A stretch of 64,000 bases of DNA from Sophora flavescens (Eukaryota > Streptophyta > Magnoliopsida > Fabales > Fabaceae): assembly GCA_030762895.1 (NCBI GenBank), contig CM061069.1, positions 26,655,404-26,719,403 of the forward strand, in the 5' to 3' direction. Positions 1-10,262 of this stretch are shown here, one piece after another (position 1 is the stretch's first letter; the number at the start of each line of letters is the position of its first letter). The translations under genes and the position numbers were made by a program. Below the pieces are notes generated by a model. It did not search any database and had not been told where the DNA came from. It worked only from the letters and a program-made list of their open reading frames with translations.

Positions 1-855
1 TATGCCCCAGCAATCAAACACTTCAACCTCCAATATGTTTTGCAGTGGCATCTCATACCTTTTTGAAATGTTCCCGGTCCTTTGGCACTTGTCACAACTC
101 TTCACATGATTGTAAGAGTCCTTGAAGATTGAGGACCAAAAGAGCCCAGATTGGAGGACCTTTGCAGCTGTCTGATCCCCATTGTAATGTCCACCATATG
201 GAGAGTTATGGCAATGCCACAGAATACTCCTTGCTTCCTCTTGACTAACACACCTCCTCCATAAGCCATCCGGTCCAACCTTGAACAGAAATGGATCGTC
301 CCACATGAAATGGTTGGCATCTCGGAAGAATTTTTTCTTTTGCTGCCAAGTGAGGTCTGGGACAATGTTGGCAGCCTTGAAATTTGCCATGTCGGCAAAC
401 CATGGCCTTTCCTGTATTAGAAATAAGGCCTCATCCAGGAACTCATCCCGAATGTCTTTTTCTTTTGCAGCAACCTCTTCATTCACCAGCCGAGATAAGT
501 GGTTAGCCACCACATTTTCACTGCCCTTTTTGTCCTTAATGACTAAATCAAATTCCTGCAACAATAGAATCCACCTTATGAGTCTTGGTTTTGAATCTAA
601 CTTAGTCAACAAATATTTAATTGCAGCATGATTAGTAAAAATAGTGGCTTGTGAACCAATCAAGTATGAACGAAATTTTTCCAATGCAAACACTATGGCC
701 AGTAACTCTTTTTCAGTTGTTGCATAATTTATTTGGTTCTCATTGAGAACCTTTCTAGCATAGTGAATGGCATGGAAAAACTTCTCCCTTCGTTTTCCCA
801 AAACTGACCCAACTGCGTAGTCACTGGCATCACACATTAATTCAAATGGTGACTC
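1..855 (-). pseudogene. RNase H and integrase zinc-finger segment of element A
   Basis: Minus-strand frame open from the stop at 856-858 to the window edge, about 285 codons, with no start of its own because it is internal to pol. RNase H landmarks in order are DASDYAVG, EKELLAIV, TNHAAIKYL and VANHLSRL. An integrase H2C2 zinc-binding module follows, with HNSPYGGHYNG and CDKCQ. In this family the third and fourth landmarks normally carry Asp (TDH, ADHLSR); here both are Asn, which should disable RNase H. The integrase catalytic core lies beyond the left edge. The reading is direct; the family assignment rests on motif order. Confidence 0.85.
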
Positions 856-1824
856 CTAGTTGGGTGCAACAAGGATGGGAGCAGTGGTCAGTTTTTCTTT
901 TAAAATCTGGAAAGAAGTGAGACAAGCAGTATCAAACACAAATGGTGTGTACTTATTCAAAAGGATACACAACGGCTTGGCTATCTTCGAGAAGTCTTGG
1001 ATGAACCGTCGGTAAAAGCCTGCATGCCCGAGAAAACTCCTCACACCCTTGACATTCACTGGTGGAGGTAGTTTCTCAATTACATCAATCTTGGATTTAT
1101 CCACTTCGATCCCCTTAGCTGAGATTTTGTGCCCAAGCATAATGCCATCCTGCACCATAAAATGACACTTCTCCTAATTTAAGACTAAATTGGTGTCCAT
1201 GCACCTCTTTAACACAGCAGCAAGGTTAAACAAACAATTATCATAAGAGGAACCGAAAACGGAAAAATCATCCATGAAAACTTCAATGTATTTTTTTACC
1301 ATATCAAAGAAAATGGAAAGCATGCACCTTTGAAATGTCGCAGGCGCATTACAAAGACCGAAAGGCATCTTCCGATAGGCAAAAACTCCAAAAGGGCATG
1401 TGAAAGCAGTTTTCTCTTGGTCTTCCGGGTTAACCGCAATTTGGTTATAACCCGAATAACTATCTAAGAAACAATAGTAAGCTTGCCCGGCCAACCTCTC
1501 CAACATCTTGTCCATGAATGGAAGTGGGAAGTGATCCTTCCTAGTAGCTTGATTTAGCTTCCGGTAATCTATACACATTCGCCAACCGGTGACCGTTCTA
1601 GTTGGGATCAACTCATTGTTCTCGTTGTGCACGACGGTCATGCCACCTTTATTTGGAACCACTTGTACCGGACTCACCCAAGCATTATCGGAAATCGGAT
1701 ATATCATTCCAGCTTCAAGGAGTTTCAGCACCTCTTTCCTTACCACTTCTTTCATTGTAGGATTGAGCCTCCTTTGCGGTTGGACCACCGGTTTAAATTC
1801 AGCTTCCATCATGATCTTGTGCAT
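856..1824 (-). pseudogene. Reverse transcriptase of element A
   Basis: RT copies element RNA into cDNA in the virus-like particle. The frame shows YRKLNQATRKDHFPLPFMD, MPFGLCNAPATFQ and the active-site box FMDDFSVFG (the YxDD equivalent, with Phe for Tyr). The connection domain follows with GHAGFYRRFIQDFSKIAKPL. Two in-frame TAG codons, at 1174-1176 and 856-858, stand where tryptophan (TGG) is expected, in the contexts LN-stop-EKCHF and PN-stop-ESPFE. The frame upstream is shifted relative to the protease/linker. The length fits a full RT domain, so only point damage separates it from an open frame here. Confidence 0.88.
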
Positions 1825-2310
1825 ACAAAATGCAGGACTAATACATTGCTCACTATGACAGGATTTTCATCATTCTCACCAAGGAACACATACTTCAAGT
1901 GGGGAGGTAGAGGTTTAAGCTCTAACTCGAGCTTCTCTTGGACTTCATCCTTTTTGAGCTCTTCTTTCACAGTATTGACAGCATGTTGAATGGGTTGAAC
2001 TTCCAAATCACACAAACAGTCTTCTATTTCCTTCTCCTCTTCCTCATCAAGATTTTCAATAGAATTCATGATTACCTTCTCAAGAGTAGAGGAATGGTGC
2101 TGTTGTGCAAAGACTTCTTTAGCCACTACATCCACAATGTCCATACGGAAGCAATTCTCTCCATCACTCGAGCGATGCATAGCTTCAAACACATTGAAAG
2201 TAACCTCTTCATCTTGCACTGAGTCGGAGTTGGCCCTTTTGTACATCTATCAAAGCACGACCAGTTGCTAGAAAAGGTCTCCCCAATATAAGTGGAACTT
2301 CCGCATCTTC
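1809..2310 (-). pseudogene. Post-protease linker of element A
   Basis: The acidic spacer between protease and RT, recognised by EEVTFNVFEAMHR and LKPLPPHLKYVFLG. It begins just after the TAG at 2311-2313 that closes the protease frame. Compared with element B (same family, near 43545) it lacks two bases around 2218-2226, which shifts the frame. Towards RT, the segment normally joining the linker to the SPAFCMHKI start of the RT region is missing, so an internal deletion at about 1835-1850 also breaks the frame. No enzymatic activity is known for this stretch. Confidence 0.7.
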
Positions 2311-3348
2311 CTATATATCTAATATCACAAAATCCGCTGGGAAGATAAACTTATCCACTTTCACCAAAACATCTTCCAGAATACCATAAGGACGCTTGAT
2401 TGATCTGTCTGCTAGTTGCAATGCCATCCTTGTTGGTTTCACTTCACCACCCCCAAGCTTGTTCAAGATTGAAAGCGGCATCAAATTGATACTCGCCCCC
2501 AAGTCACACAAGGCCTTCCCAATAGCAACACTCCCAATTGTGCAGGGGATTGTAAAACTACCAGGATCTTTAAGCTTTGGCGGTAGCTTCCTTTGGATTA
2601 TCTCACTACATTCTTCAGTCAAGGCAACAGTCTCACCTTCTTTAAATCTCCTTTTCTTTGTAAGCAACTCCTTCATGAACTTTGCATAAGTGGGCATCTG
2701 TTCTAGTGCTTTAGCAAAGGGTATGTTGATCTGTAACCTCTTGAAGATGTCAAGAAATTTTGCAAACTGCTCTTCCTTCTCCTTCTTCTTGCTTAAATGT
2801 GGATATGGCAACTTAACATAAGAAGGGATCTCTTGAGGCTTGTCTCCATCCTTCAAAATCTGACTCTTGCTCCTCCTCAAGATTGAATTTTCATCCACTA
2901 ACTTTTCTCTCTTGTCTTTTTCACTGCATTTTTCTTCCTCCTCCATTACAACCTCTTTGCCTTTTTCCTCATCCAAATCAGTTTTTTTAGAATTCATCTC
3001 TGTTTTTTCAGCATCTCTCTGATTCTTCAACAAAGGCTCACCGCTCTCTTGCTCAAGACTTTTACCACTCCTCAAAACAATAGCCTTACAATGCTCCTTA
3101 GGATTTGTTTGAGTATTACCTGAAAAACTGTTGCTGGATTGTTCCGCTAGGTGCTTTGCAATTTGTCTTGAACCTCCAAGTTCTTTATGGCAGCATCGGT
3201 GTTTTTCTGGTTTGACATGGACATTTGCATGAATTGATTGAGAGTGTTCTCCAAGATTGAAGTCCGGTCTTGAGGCGGTTGTGTGGGAAGAGGCTTGCTT
3301 GCTTGTCCGGCATATTCTTTCCAACCAAAATTTGCTTGATTCCTCCAC
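2311..3348 (-). pseudogene. Gag C-terminus and aspartic protease of element A
   Basis: The N-terminal part is hydrophilic, Lys/Glu-rich Gag tail (IVLRSGKSLEQ, then charged repeats). The retroviral-type protease follows at about residues 255-345: IPCTIGSVAIGKALCDLG, then ASINLMPLSILNKL. The active-site triplet is DLG rather than DTG/DSG, as is common in Athila/Tat relatives. The frame overlaps the end of the Gag ORF because a 4-bp deletion at about 3165-3172, relative to element B near 44475, shifts Gag out of frame. The frame closes with TAG at 2311-2313 where B reads through. Confidence 0.85.
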
Positions 3349-4508
3349 CCTTGGTTGTAATTATTGGAGTATTGGTTGTTACCTTGTCGCCCATAGTTCC
3401 CCATATAATTTGCTTCCTCATGGGAACTAGGTGGGGCCTCACAATTTCCATTATCATGATCTCCTCCACAGAAATCACATCTCATTACCTGTTGAGGTGG
3501 CATGGTTGTCCCTTGAACAGTTTGGAGTTGTTGTGGGAGTTGAGCTAGTTGCTTGGTGATGGACTCAAGTTGTTGTGTCATAATCTTATTTTGAGCCAAA
3601 AGTGCAGTTTGTGAGTCTAACTCCAACACTCCCCTTCTTGATGTGAGACCCCGATCATGATGCATAAAATAGTCATTAGATGCCATAGCTTCTATCAAAA
3701 TCAATGCTTCCTCTGGTGTCTTTGTGTTCAGGGAACCTCCAGCTGAGGCATCCAACATATACCTGGTTGACGGCCTCAATCCTTTGCAAAATGTTTGCAT
3801 TTGGGTATGATCATCAAACCCATGATTTGGGCATCTTTGGAGCAAGTCTTTGAACCTTTCCCATGTGTCATGAAGAGTCTCACCCTCTTGTTGAGCAAAG
3901 CTTATGATATCACCCCTTGTCTTCACAAATCTTGAGGTGGGAAAGAATCTTGCAAGAAATTTTGCCTCTAGGTCATCCCATGTGGTGATGCTCCCCCTTG
4001 GTTGAGATCGGAGCCAAGACTTGGCTCTATCTCTTAGAGAGAAAGGAAACAACCTTAGGCGAAGTGCATCATCGGAAACACCATTCATCTTCATCATATC
4101 ACATAACTCCAGGAAGTGGGAGACATGATTATTAGGATCCTCCTTCTCCAACCCGGCAGATTGATCTTGTGAAACCATATTGATGAAAGCTGGCTTAATT
4201 TCAAAATTGTTGCAGTTAATTGGAGGCCTCACTATGCTAGTGACATACCGGTTGACATTTGTATTGGCATAATCACCAAGTGTCCTCCGTGGAGAACCTT
4301 CACCATTGCCTGCCATCTTAAGTGGTTCTTGATGAACTTGAGAAGTGGAGGTCTCTTGTTCTTCTTCTTGTTGTTCTAACAGTTTATGCTGTCTTGCTTG
4401 CCTCCGATTCTCCCTAGCTGTTCTTTCTATTTCAAGATCGTAGAGAAGTTGATTAGCTGGGATGGTACCTCGCATGCACAAAAGTCTAGAGAACAAGGCT
4501 GTTAGCAC
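3147..4508 (-). CDS. gag: Gag capsid/nucleocapsid of element A
   Basis: 453 codons. Gag forms the particle that packages element RNA. A coiled, Gln/Glu-rich N-terminus (residues about 20-55) precedes the retrotransposon Gag fold (about 85-240) with SHFLELCDMMKMNGVSDDAL, WLRSQPRGSITTWDDLEAKF and ARFFPTSRF. A single zinc knuckle, CDFCGGDHDNGNC (Cx2Cx3Hx4C, one residue shorter than the usual Cx2Cx4Hx4C), lies at about residue 345. An Asn/Gln-rich stretch follows. The last residues (DKLQST) result from the 4-bp deletion; the natural fusion to the protease frame is lost. The real start may be the Met of MRGTIPANQ, about ten residues in. Confidence 0.87.
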   Translation of the reverse strand: MLTALFSRLLCMRGTIPANQLLYDLEIERTARENRRQARQHKLLEQQEEEQETSTSQVHQEPLKMAGNGEGSPRRTLGDYANTNVNRYVTSIVRPPINCNNFEIKPAFINMVSQDQSAGLEKEDPNNHVSHFLELCDMMKMNGVSDDALRLRLFPFSLRDRAKSWLRSQPRGSITTWDDLEAKFLARFFPTSRFVKTRGDIISFAQQEGETLHDTWERFKDLLQRCPNHGFDDHTQMQTFCKGLRPSTRYMLDASAGGSLNTKTPEEALILIEAMASNDYFMHHDRGLTSRRGVLELDSQTALLAQNKIMTQQLESITKQLAQLPQQLQTVQGTTMPPQQVMRCDFCGGDHDNGNCEAPPSSHEEANYMGNYGRQGNNQYSNNYNQGWRNQANFGWKEYAGQASKPLPTQPPQDRTSILENTLNQFMQMSMSNQKNTDAAIKNLEVQDKLQST

Positions 4509-4619
4509 TAGATGACAGCAAACAGAAACAGTTCAGCAAAACATAAAAAATAAAATAAAATAAAATAAAATTGTGCTTAAAATAGTAATCGAATTGGCTA
4601 TGCTAATATTGAAACTCAG

Positions 4620-4637
4620 TCCCTGACAACGGCGCCA
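4620..4637 (-). other. Primer binding site of element A (tRNA-Asp type)
   Basis: On the minus strand this reads TGGCGCCGTTGTCAGGGA, 6 nt inside the LTR end. It matches the plant tRNA-Asp 3' end with one mismatch relative to TGGCGCCGTTGCCGGGGA plus a second change near the end. tRNA-Asp priming is usual in Athila-type elements. Confidence 0.85.
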
Positions 4638-4643
4638 AAAACT

Positions 4644-6062
4644 TGTTGACGGATCTAGGCAAGTATACCTAGTCGTACAAGTAATACAGTGGTGAGACCG
4701 ATATCGTTCCCACGAGGACTGAGACAAGTACTAGCACGTACCGAATCAATTACTATCTAAGCGGATATTTGGATTGAAGGGAGTTCTATACTAATTATCA
4801 AGCCCCAAAACAAACAAAAGAAAAGGAACAAACTCTTTTTGGCTTTCTATCAAATATTTGGAGTGCAGAAAAAGGTGGATTTCAAATATGATAAAGATGT
4901 TGGGACTAGACTTCACTGAACCTTAGCTTCATGCAATTATCAAGAACACCAATCCAGTTTATGCATTCAAATATTAAAATCAATCCACGAAATTACTCAA
5001 TCCCTGATTCCTTAGATGACAAGAGCCTAAATCCACTAATAGACCCTAATTCCTTAGGTGGCCTAGATTAATGAATTTGCATTAAGATTGAGGATTACGC
5101 GATTACTAATAAACCAAACCCCATTCATAGATGCGAGGTTTACTAGGTGAATAATTCCAGATCAAGAATTGATAAGAACGTCCCCATTGCAAATCAAATC
5201 TCAAAATCAGTTTATGGGTGATCAAACCACAAAAGGCATTAAGTGTAGGAATTAAACACTAATATGAAGGCATAAACACAGATTGATAATTCAAAGCAAT
5301 TACATGATATTCGGTTCAGTTACATCTAATCCCAACAAGGAGGGATTTAGCTACTCATGATTACAGAGAAAACTAAAACCAGAGAAATAGAGATAAGGGG
5401 AAGAAGGAACTCCATGGGAGCACTCTACAGCAGCCACAGCAGCCCCCCGGTGCAGAGAAGATGTCTCTTTTTGGGTAGAAGGCGTTCTAGGGTTCAAGTC
5501 TGGTCCAGAGAGTTCTTTTTCGTTCTGCCCTGATGCCCTTTTTATAAATCAGATGCGCGTCACGACCGTGATGGGTTCTGCCTTGGACGCGCTTTCAAAA
5601 TATGTTTGTCACGGCCGTGACTCTCATCACGGCTAGGTCGTGATCGCTTCTGCCTTCACCAATTGGTCTGTCACGGCCGTGATGGGCATCACGGCTAGGC
5701 CGTGACAGATTCTACCTAGAAAGGGTCTGGCTCAATTAACATGTCACGGCCGTGATAGGCATCACGGCTAGGCCGTGACAGCTTCTAACTTTTGCCTTCT
5801 TCTTCTTCTTCAGTTTTTCTCGATCATGGCCGTGATGGGCTCTGTTTGGCTCATTTCTTCACTTTTCAAGCTCTATCTTCATCCGAGCTCCATCATGGTT
5901 GATCTTGAGCATTTTATTCTTAATTTTCTGCAAAACAACACCAAAACACCACCTTACCCGTTCCAAGGTAAAAACTAGCTAAAATCAATTTAAATATGCC
6001 TAAACTATATGAAAATGCATGCAAAAAATGTACATAAAATATGATGTAAAAGCATACTATCA
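4644..6062 (-). repeat. 5' LTR of element A (1419 bp)
   Basis: Bounded by TG...CA in plus orientation (tgttgacgg ... catactatca). The segment next to the PBS is nearly identical to the LTRs of element B (39848-41270 and 46010-47455), which fixes both ends. A minus-strand TATA box sits at about 5538-5548 and the palindromic array immediately upstream of it at 5559-5842. Only one LTR is in the window, so identity to its partner cannot be judged. Confidence 0.88.
5538..5842 (-). promoter_or_regulatory. TATA box and palindromic U3 array, element A
   Basis: Minus-strand TATA (TTTATAAAAAGG) at 5538-5548 with an upstream array, 5559-5842. The array is built of copies of the 12-bp palindrome TCACGGCCGTGA, or one-base variants, each followed by a short loop and an imperfect partner (TCACGGCTAGGCCGTGA). 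Copies are spaced roughly 60-80 bp, separated by shared spacer words such as TTCTGCC. Each pair can fold into a hairpin with about 9-bp arms. The position next to the TATA box suggests a promoter-proximal element; binding is inference. Confidence 0.65.
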
Positions 6063-6310
6063 CCGAGTTAGCAACCGAATTAAGGTGACTGCTAACATAG
6101 TGGTTCCTAACTGTTTAGCGGTTGAAATAGTAGTCGGTCGCTAAATTAGCAACCGAATAATGGTGATCGCTAACTAAAAATCTCAGTCGCTATATTTTGG
6201 TACCAAAAGATAAATCTAGTTGCTTTTGAGACCACCTTAGCGACCGAATTATTCAGTCGCTAATTATATTTTTTTTTTATTTTAGATTATAATATTTTGG
6301 TACCATTATT
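6063..6310. repeat. CACTA-2 left subterminal repeats
   Basis: Many direct and inverted copies of a motif close to TTAGCGACCGAA / TTCGGTCGCTAA. They match the array at the other end (22170-22490). In CACTA elements such subterminal repeats are binding sites for the TNPA-type protein. The last bases before 6063 were separated from the true tip by insertion of element A. Confidence 0.8.
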
Positions 6311-7320
6311 TAGCAACTGAGTGGGGGTGGGGGAACCAATGATCATTAGCCTCATGATCATCTGCATCATGTTGTTGGCCAGAGGTCGAGGGAATGGATG
6401 GATCATCGAGAGCAGCAGGTCCATCAGCATGGGTACCCGAAGCAGCAACGTCCTCAGGGACGGAACCAGATCCTTCGGGTATGAAGCCCAAGTGGTACAT
6501 CAAATGATTTTTCCTCTCCAGTGTAGCCATCCTCTCCGCAAGCTGACTAACGAGCCCTCTGACGTCTGGTGTAGGGCCATGGCATGACTCAGAAGATAGT
6601 GTGGCAGAGGCCACATACTCATCTCCCAAGGCTCCCAAACCATATACATGGCCCTTCTTGTTCCTGCCGCCTACCACCTCCAAGAAAAGGGCATTGTCTG
6701 AGGCAACAGAAGGCTCCATCCCCCGACTAATGGACCCATCTCAGCGACGGGTGAACTCGCCCTGCATTATAAGGCAAAATAAGTCAGTATCTGGAGGAAT
6801 ATATAATTAAGTATAATTAAATAATGTAATGATAGAATTTAACTTACAATAATCTCGCCCTCGTTCCGGACCCACTCCCCAGTCTTGGTCTTCTTCGTAG
6901 CATTCAGCACCTCAAACGCAGTTGGGGGCCTCTCCAGCTCGTTCTTCTGTATATATGTTCATAAATAACAGTTAAGATATTTAATAATTAAGTTTACTTA
7001 AGTGAAAATGCAATATATAGTTTACTTAATTACCAGGTTCTCATGAGGCTTCGTGATGGCACAGACCCACCATTGTATAGAGGAGCACCAGTATCTGCGA
7101 CTCGGTTCTGCTTCCTGGTCGCACTCCTCCTCAAGAACTACTCATCGGTGGCCCAATACCAACGCAGACCGTCAAGAACCTCGGGAGTCAAGAAGTCTCC
7201 CAGAGATGAACCATCGTGGATCTTTCCCATGAAATTCTTCATAACCGGGGATCCGCGATGCTCAAATATGGCCCGAATAGCATCCTCGTCCTATGGTCGC
7301 CACTAGATATGCTTCACAAA
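6306..7320 (-). pseudogene. TNPA/Ptta-like (Transposase_24) gene of CACTA-2
   Basis: Three minus-strand exon-like blocks. The first (about 7310-7040) has EDEDAIRAIFEHRGSP and MKNFMGKIHDGSSLGDFL. The second (about 6955-6850) has PPTAFEVLNATKKTKTGEW. The third (6760-6306) has EVVGGRNKKGHVYGLGALG, the Ptta/En-Spm signature, followed by a heptad-like Leu region (LVSQLAERMATLERKNHL) and a Ser/Asp/His tail. Gaps between blocks look like introns. In-frame stops occur in the first block. TNPA-type proteins bind the subterminal repeats and assist excision. Confidence 0.72.
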
Positions 7321-7463
7321 TAGAACCTGTAATCCTAGCCTTGTTCTTTACTTTTAATTTTAATGAACGCAAGAACCTACATATATTACAACCCTAAGTA
7401 AATGATTATTAAGATGTACATACCAATTTTAATATTATAATTGATTGCAGGTACAAAATAAGT

Positions 7464-8230
7464 TTAATACCTCTCAAAGGTATACATCCAACGATATTGA
7501 ACTGGACCACCCACTCGTGCTTCGTACGGTAAGTGGATGGGAAGATGATCCATCGAATCAAAGAATCTCGGAGGGAATATCTGTTCCAGCTTACATAGCA
7601 AGACCGGAATTTCATGCTCCATATCCTTCAATTGCTCAACCTTCAATGTTGTGTAAGTTAATACTCTGAAAAACAGACTTAACTCAACAAGCGGCTTCCA
7701 AATCTCCATCGGTAAAGAGCAAAATGCAATGGGAAGCAACCATTGCAGGAATACATGATAGTCAGGACTTTTCATTCCATTCAGTTTTCCCTCCCTAGTA
7801 TTAACACATCTGGACAGGTTAGAAGCATAACCATCTAGTAACTTAAGTTGTTTAACTCATTCACATATAGCTACTCGATGGGGTTTGCTCAGTGCATACT
7901 TTGCCTTCGATTTTCGTAACTTGCCACCCCAGATGTCCACCAATTCTACATCACGTCGTCTACAAATTTCTGCCATATCTAGTCATGCCTTCTATGCATC
8001 CTTTGTCTTACCACTGACATCCATCACCGTGTCAAACACATTCACAACACATTCCGCTCAGTGTGCATGACATCAATGTTATGGCATATCAAATGCGTCT
8101 TCCAATACGGCAAGCTCCAAAAAATAATTTTTTGGGTCCAGTTATGTTCAATATCATATCCAGGTTTCTGGCTACCTCCAGACTCATGAATCAACGGGAG
8201 CATACTCACCATCTGCCAAACATGTTCTCC
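7464..8230 (-). pseudogene. TNP2 transposase, 3' part (CACTA-2)
   Basis: Downstream half of the CACTA-2 transposase after the copia insertion. It starts with GEHVWQMVSMLP and runs through NWTQKIIFWSLPYWKTHL and NIDVMHTERNV (Transposase_21 core). Then come the DUF4218 landmarks SPDYHVFLQWLLPIAF and RFFDSMDHLPIHLPYEARVG, ending RWMYTFERY. Stops and shifts lie between about 7780 and 8040. No DUF4216 segment follows; the TNPA-like gene starts about 140 bp on. It pairs with 18860-20082. Confidence 0.85.
8201..8230. repeat. 30-bp flanking duplication, left copy
   Basis: Direct repeat of 18860-18889, identical except base 7 (c here, a there), lying exactly against the outer end of each SIRE-like LTR. 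It begins catactcacc and ends tgttctcc. It encodes TNP2 residues GEHVWQMVSM on the minus strand, so it is duplicated target, not element sequence. Usual Ty1/copia target duplications are 5 bp. Confidence 0.85.
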
Positions 8231-9831
8231 TGAAGTTGACACAGGCAAACACAAGAAGGGGGTTGAATTGTGTTTGTTAATAATTTTTGAAAACAACCTT
8301 TAAAACAAATTTTGCACTCAAGGAGATTAGAAACAGAAGGAAGCACAAAGAAAAAGATCCTTTATAAAAAGATTTTAATAAAATCAATATCAAAACCCCT
8401 CGGTTAGTAAGAAACAGATAAAGCTGTAAGAGATAAGAGATAGAAGAATCACGCAAGATGTTTTATCCTGGTTCACTCTCTTCCAACCAAGAGCTACGTC
8501 CAGCCCCTTCTACTTGAAGGATTTTCTCCACTATTATCAAAATAGATTACAGCCAAGTATTCAACACCTCTCCAGGCTACAAGTATTTCTTTCTTACCAA
8601 GCCTCTTCAGGCTCTAACTTTAACAAAGAGATTTAATGTTTAATCTTCTTAACTCACTATGTGTGAGAATATGACAGTTTAAGATCAGATGAATATTTTC
8701 ACAATATTCAAACTAAGAAATACGGACTCTTGTTCTCTAAAGAAATATGAGTATGAGTAAAAATTGAGCTCGTAAGGTTGTGTAGTCAAGAGTTCTTATT
8801 TCAGTATTTCAGGTCTCCTATTTATAGTGACCTTCTTCTTCACTTGTATTTCTTCATCGGTTACTTTGAATAATCCCGTTTAGAGATAGCATTTAATGCA
8901 TGATATCCGTTGTGACTGATAGCTTGATTGTGGCAATGCTGAATAGTACTCTTGGTTAGCGAGGTAGCACGAAATTGGTGGCTTACTGATATGAGTATTG
9001 TATCTTGAGAACTTGTTGTTCCTCATTTGTGTATAATTCAGCTTTTTCAGCCATAAAGTTGTCATTGTACAGATCGTTTTGCAGTATCTTATTGTACGAT
9101 TCTGAATTTTACATTTTTTGATGGTACTATGTTTCTTTTACAACAAGGTGAAACATTAAAGCAGATAAAACAAATGTGAAGAACAAATATTCTATTAAAA
9201 TAAATATCAATCATTTGAAATAAATTGAAGAGTTTCGGATTGCATTTAATTCATTCTAAGATGGAGCTCGTCTAAAAAGAAACTCTGTCTACTTAGTTAT
9301 ATGAGAGACTAAGTCTGTTCAAAATTTTATTTTACTCGTCTGATGACATGGCATATCCTCTTGTCTATCAAGTCTTCGAACTTGCTATTCCTCAATGGGT
9401 TATAAAGATCTCTGTCTGGTGACGTGGCAGTTAGAGCTCGTCTACTAGATTACTTTATGTTTCAGTTCAGTTACTTGTACTAATTACTTCCGTCTGCTTA
9501 CATAGCAAGATGGACTCGCTTATTATCAATTCTTTGGACTTGCTGTATCAAAACAAGTTATTTTGGTATTCATCTAGCAAACATTTAGAGCCTCGTTTAC
9601 TTAAGAAAACTAGTCTACTAAATTAAATAAACAAGTAACTTTACCAAGGTAAGCACCCCGTCTACAAGGGTGGACGTGTATTTTTCAATGAAAACTTATT
9701 CTATTAAAGTATTCCTGCATAACTGAAAGCACATGTTAGATCTCAACTAACACTTTGCCAAACAAATTTAATCCTTTTGTTAGCATCAAAACTTAAATAT
9801 TATTAAATCCAAAACCACTTTGGTTCCAACA
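8231..9831 (-). repeat. 3' LTR of SIRE-like element (1601 bp)
   Basis: Plus orientation starts tgaagttgacacagg and ends tttggttccaaca. It is the longer of the pair: about 385 bp present here at about 8405-8795 is missing from the 5' LTR (17642-18859). It contains 'ctcctatttatag', a TATA-like stretch also in its sister. The many single-base differences suggest an older insertion than element B. Confidence 0.9.
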
Positions 9832-9846
9832 ATCTCCCCCTTTTTG
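9832..9846 (-). other. Polypurine tract of SIRE-like element
   Basis: Minus strand AAAAAGGGGGAGAT directly abutting the 3' LTR. This is the characteristic plus-strand priming site of the SIRE/Maximus lineage. Confidence 0.85.
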
Positions 9847-10262
9847 ATGGTGACAAAACTAATTAAATTTGAAAAGCAAAGTCTAAGAGAGCTTGCAGGG
9901 CTCCCCTTAAGACAAAGCATTCGAATAATTAAGAAGAATAAGCATATGAAAAACAACTGCATATAAGCTAACAATTAGGTGCAACATCTTATCATACTTA
10001 GAATATATATAAGGGAATAAATAAACGTAGGTATTAGAGCAGCAGATATCAAAGCAAATAAGCAAACATAACTATCAGAGCAGTTAGCAAGTAGAAGAGA
10101 ATGTGCAAATGCAGACTAATATAAGCTTTTCAAAACTGACTTTTTATATGAATATAAACAAATCTCTTTTCTTTCCTTTCTCCCCTTTTTTGTCATCAGC
10201 CAAAAAGGTAAAAGGAGAGGACCATCATTGTCAGTATAAGAGAAAAAAAATAAAGGTAAAGG
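9847..10262. other. Non-coding 3' region of SIRE-like element
   Basis: AT-rich stretch between the stop of the extra ORF and the PPT. No supported gene is seen; the short plus-strand frame at 10103-10315 is an overlap of the extra ORF's proline-rich end. Confidence 0.6.

Larger units (their letters stand above)
1..6062 (-). mobile_element. Ty3/gypsy retrotransposon A (Athila/Tat-type), 5' part
   Basis: On the minus strand the order is 5' LTR (right), tRNA-Asp-type primer site, Gag, protease, linker, reverse transcriptase, RNase H and the start of integrase. The element then leaves the window at base 1, so the rest of integrase, the PPT and the 3' LTR are not visible. The protease motif CDLGASINLMP and the linker motif LKPLPPHLKYVFLG are typical of Athila/Tat-like elements. 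The LTR abuts CACTA-2 subterminal repeats at 6063, so A inserted into CACTA-2; the first five flanking bases, ccgag, would be its TSD, but the partner copy lies outside. Coding parts carry at least three stops, two small frameshift deletions and one larger deletion, so this copy is not autonomous. Confidence 0.9.

Noticed and set aside
281..631. Plus-strand ORF of 116 codons
   Set aside because: Antisense shadow of the RNase H/integrase frame of element A, which has clear domain motifs on the minus strand.
4620..4637. tRNA gene fragment (tRNA-Asp 3' end), also at 45986 and 60526
   Set aside because: Only 18 nt match and they sit next to LTR ends; they are primer binding sites, not tRNA genes.
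5559..5842. CRISPR-like array of palindromic repeats
   Set aside because: Plant LTR context, no cas genes, repeat units diverged and spacers shared between copies; it is an LTR repeat array.
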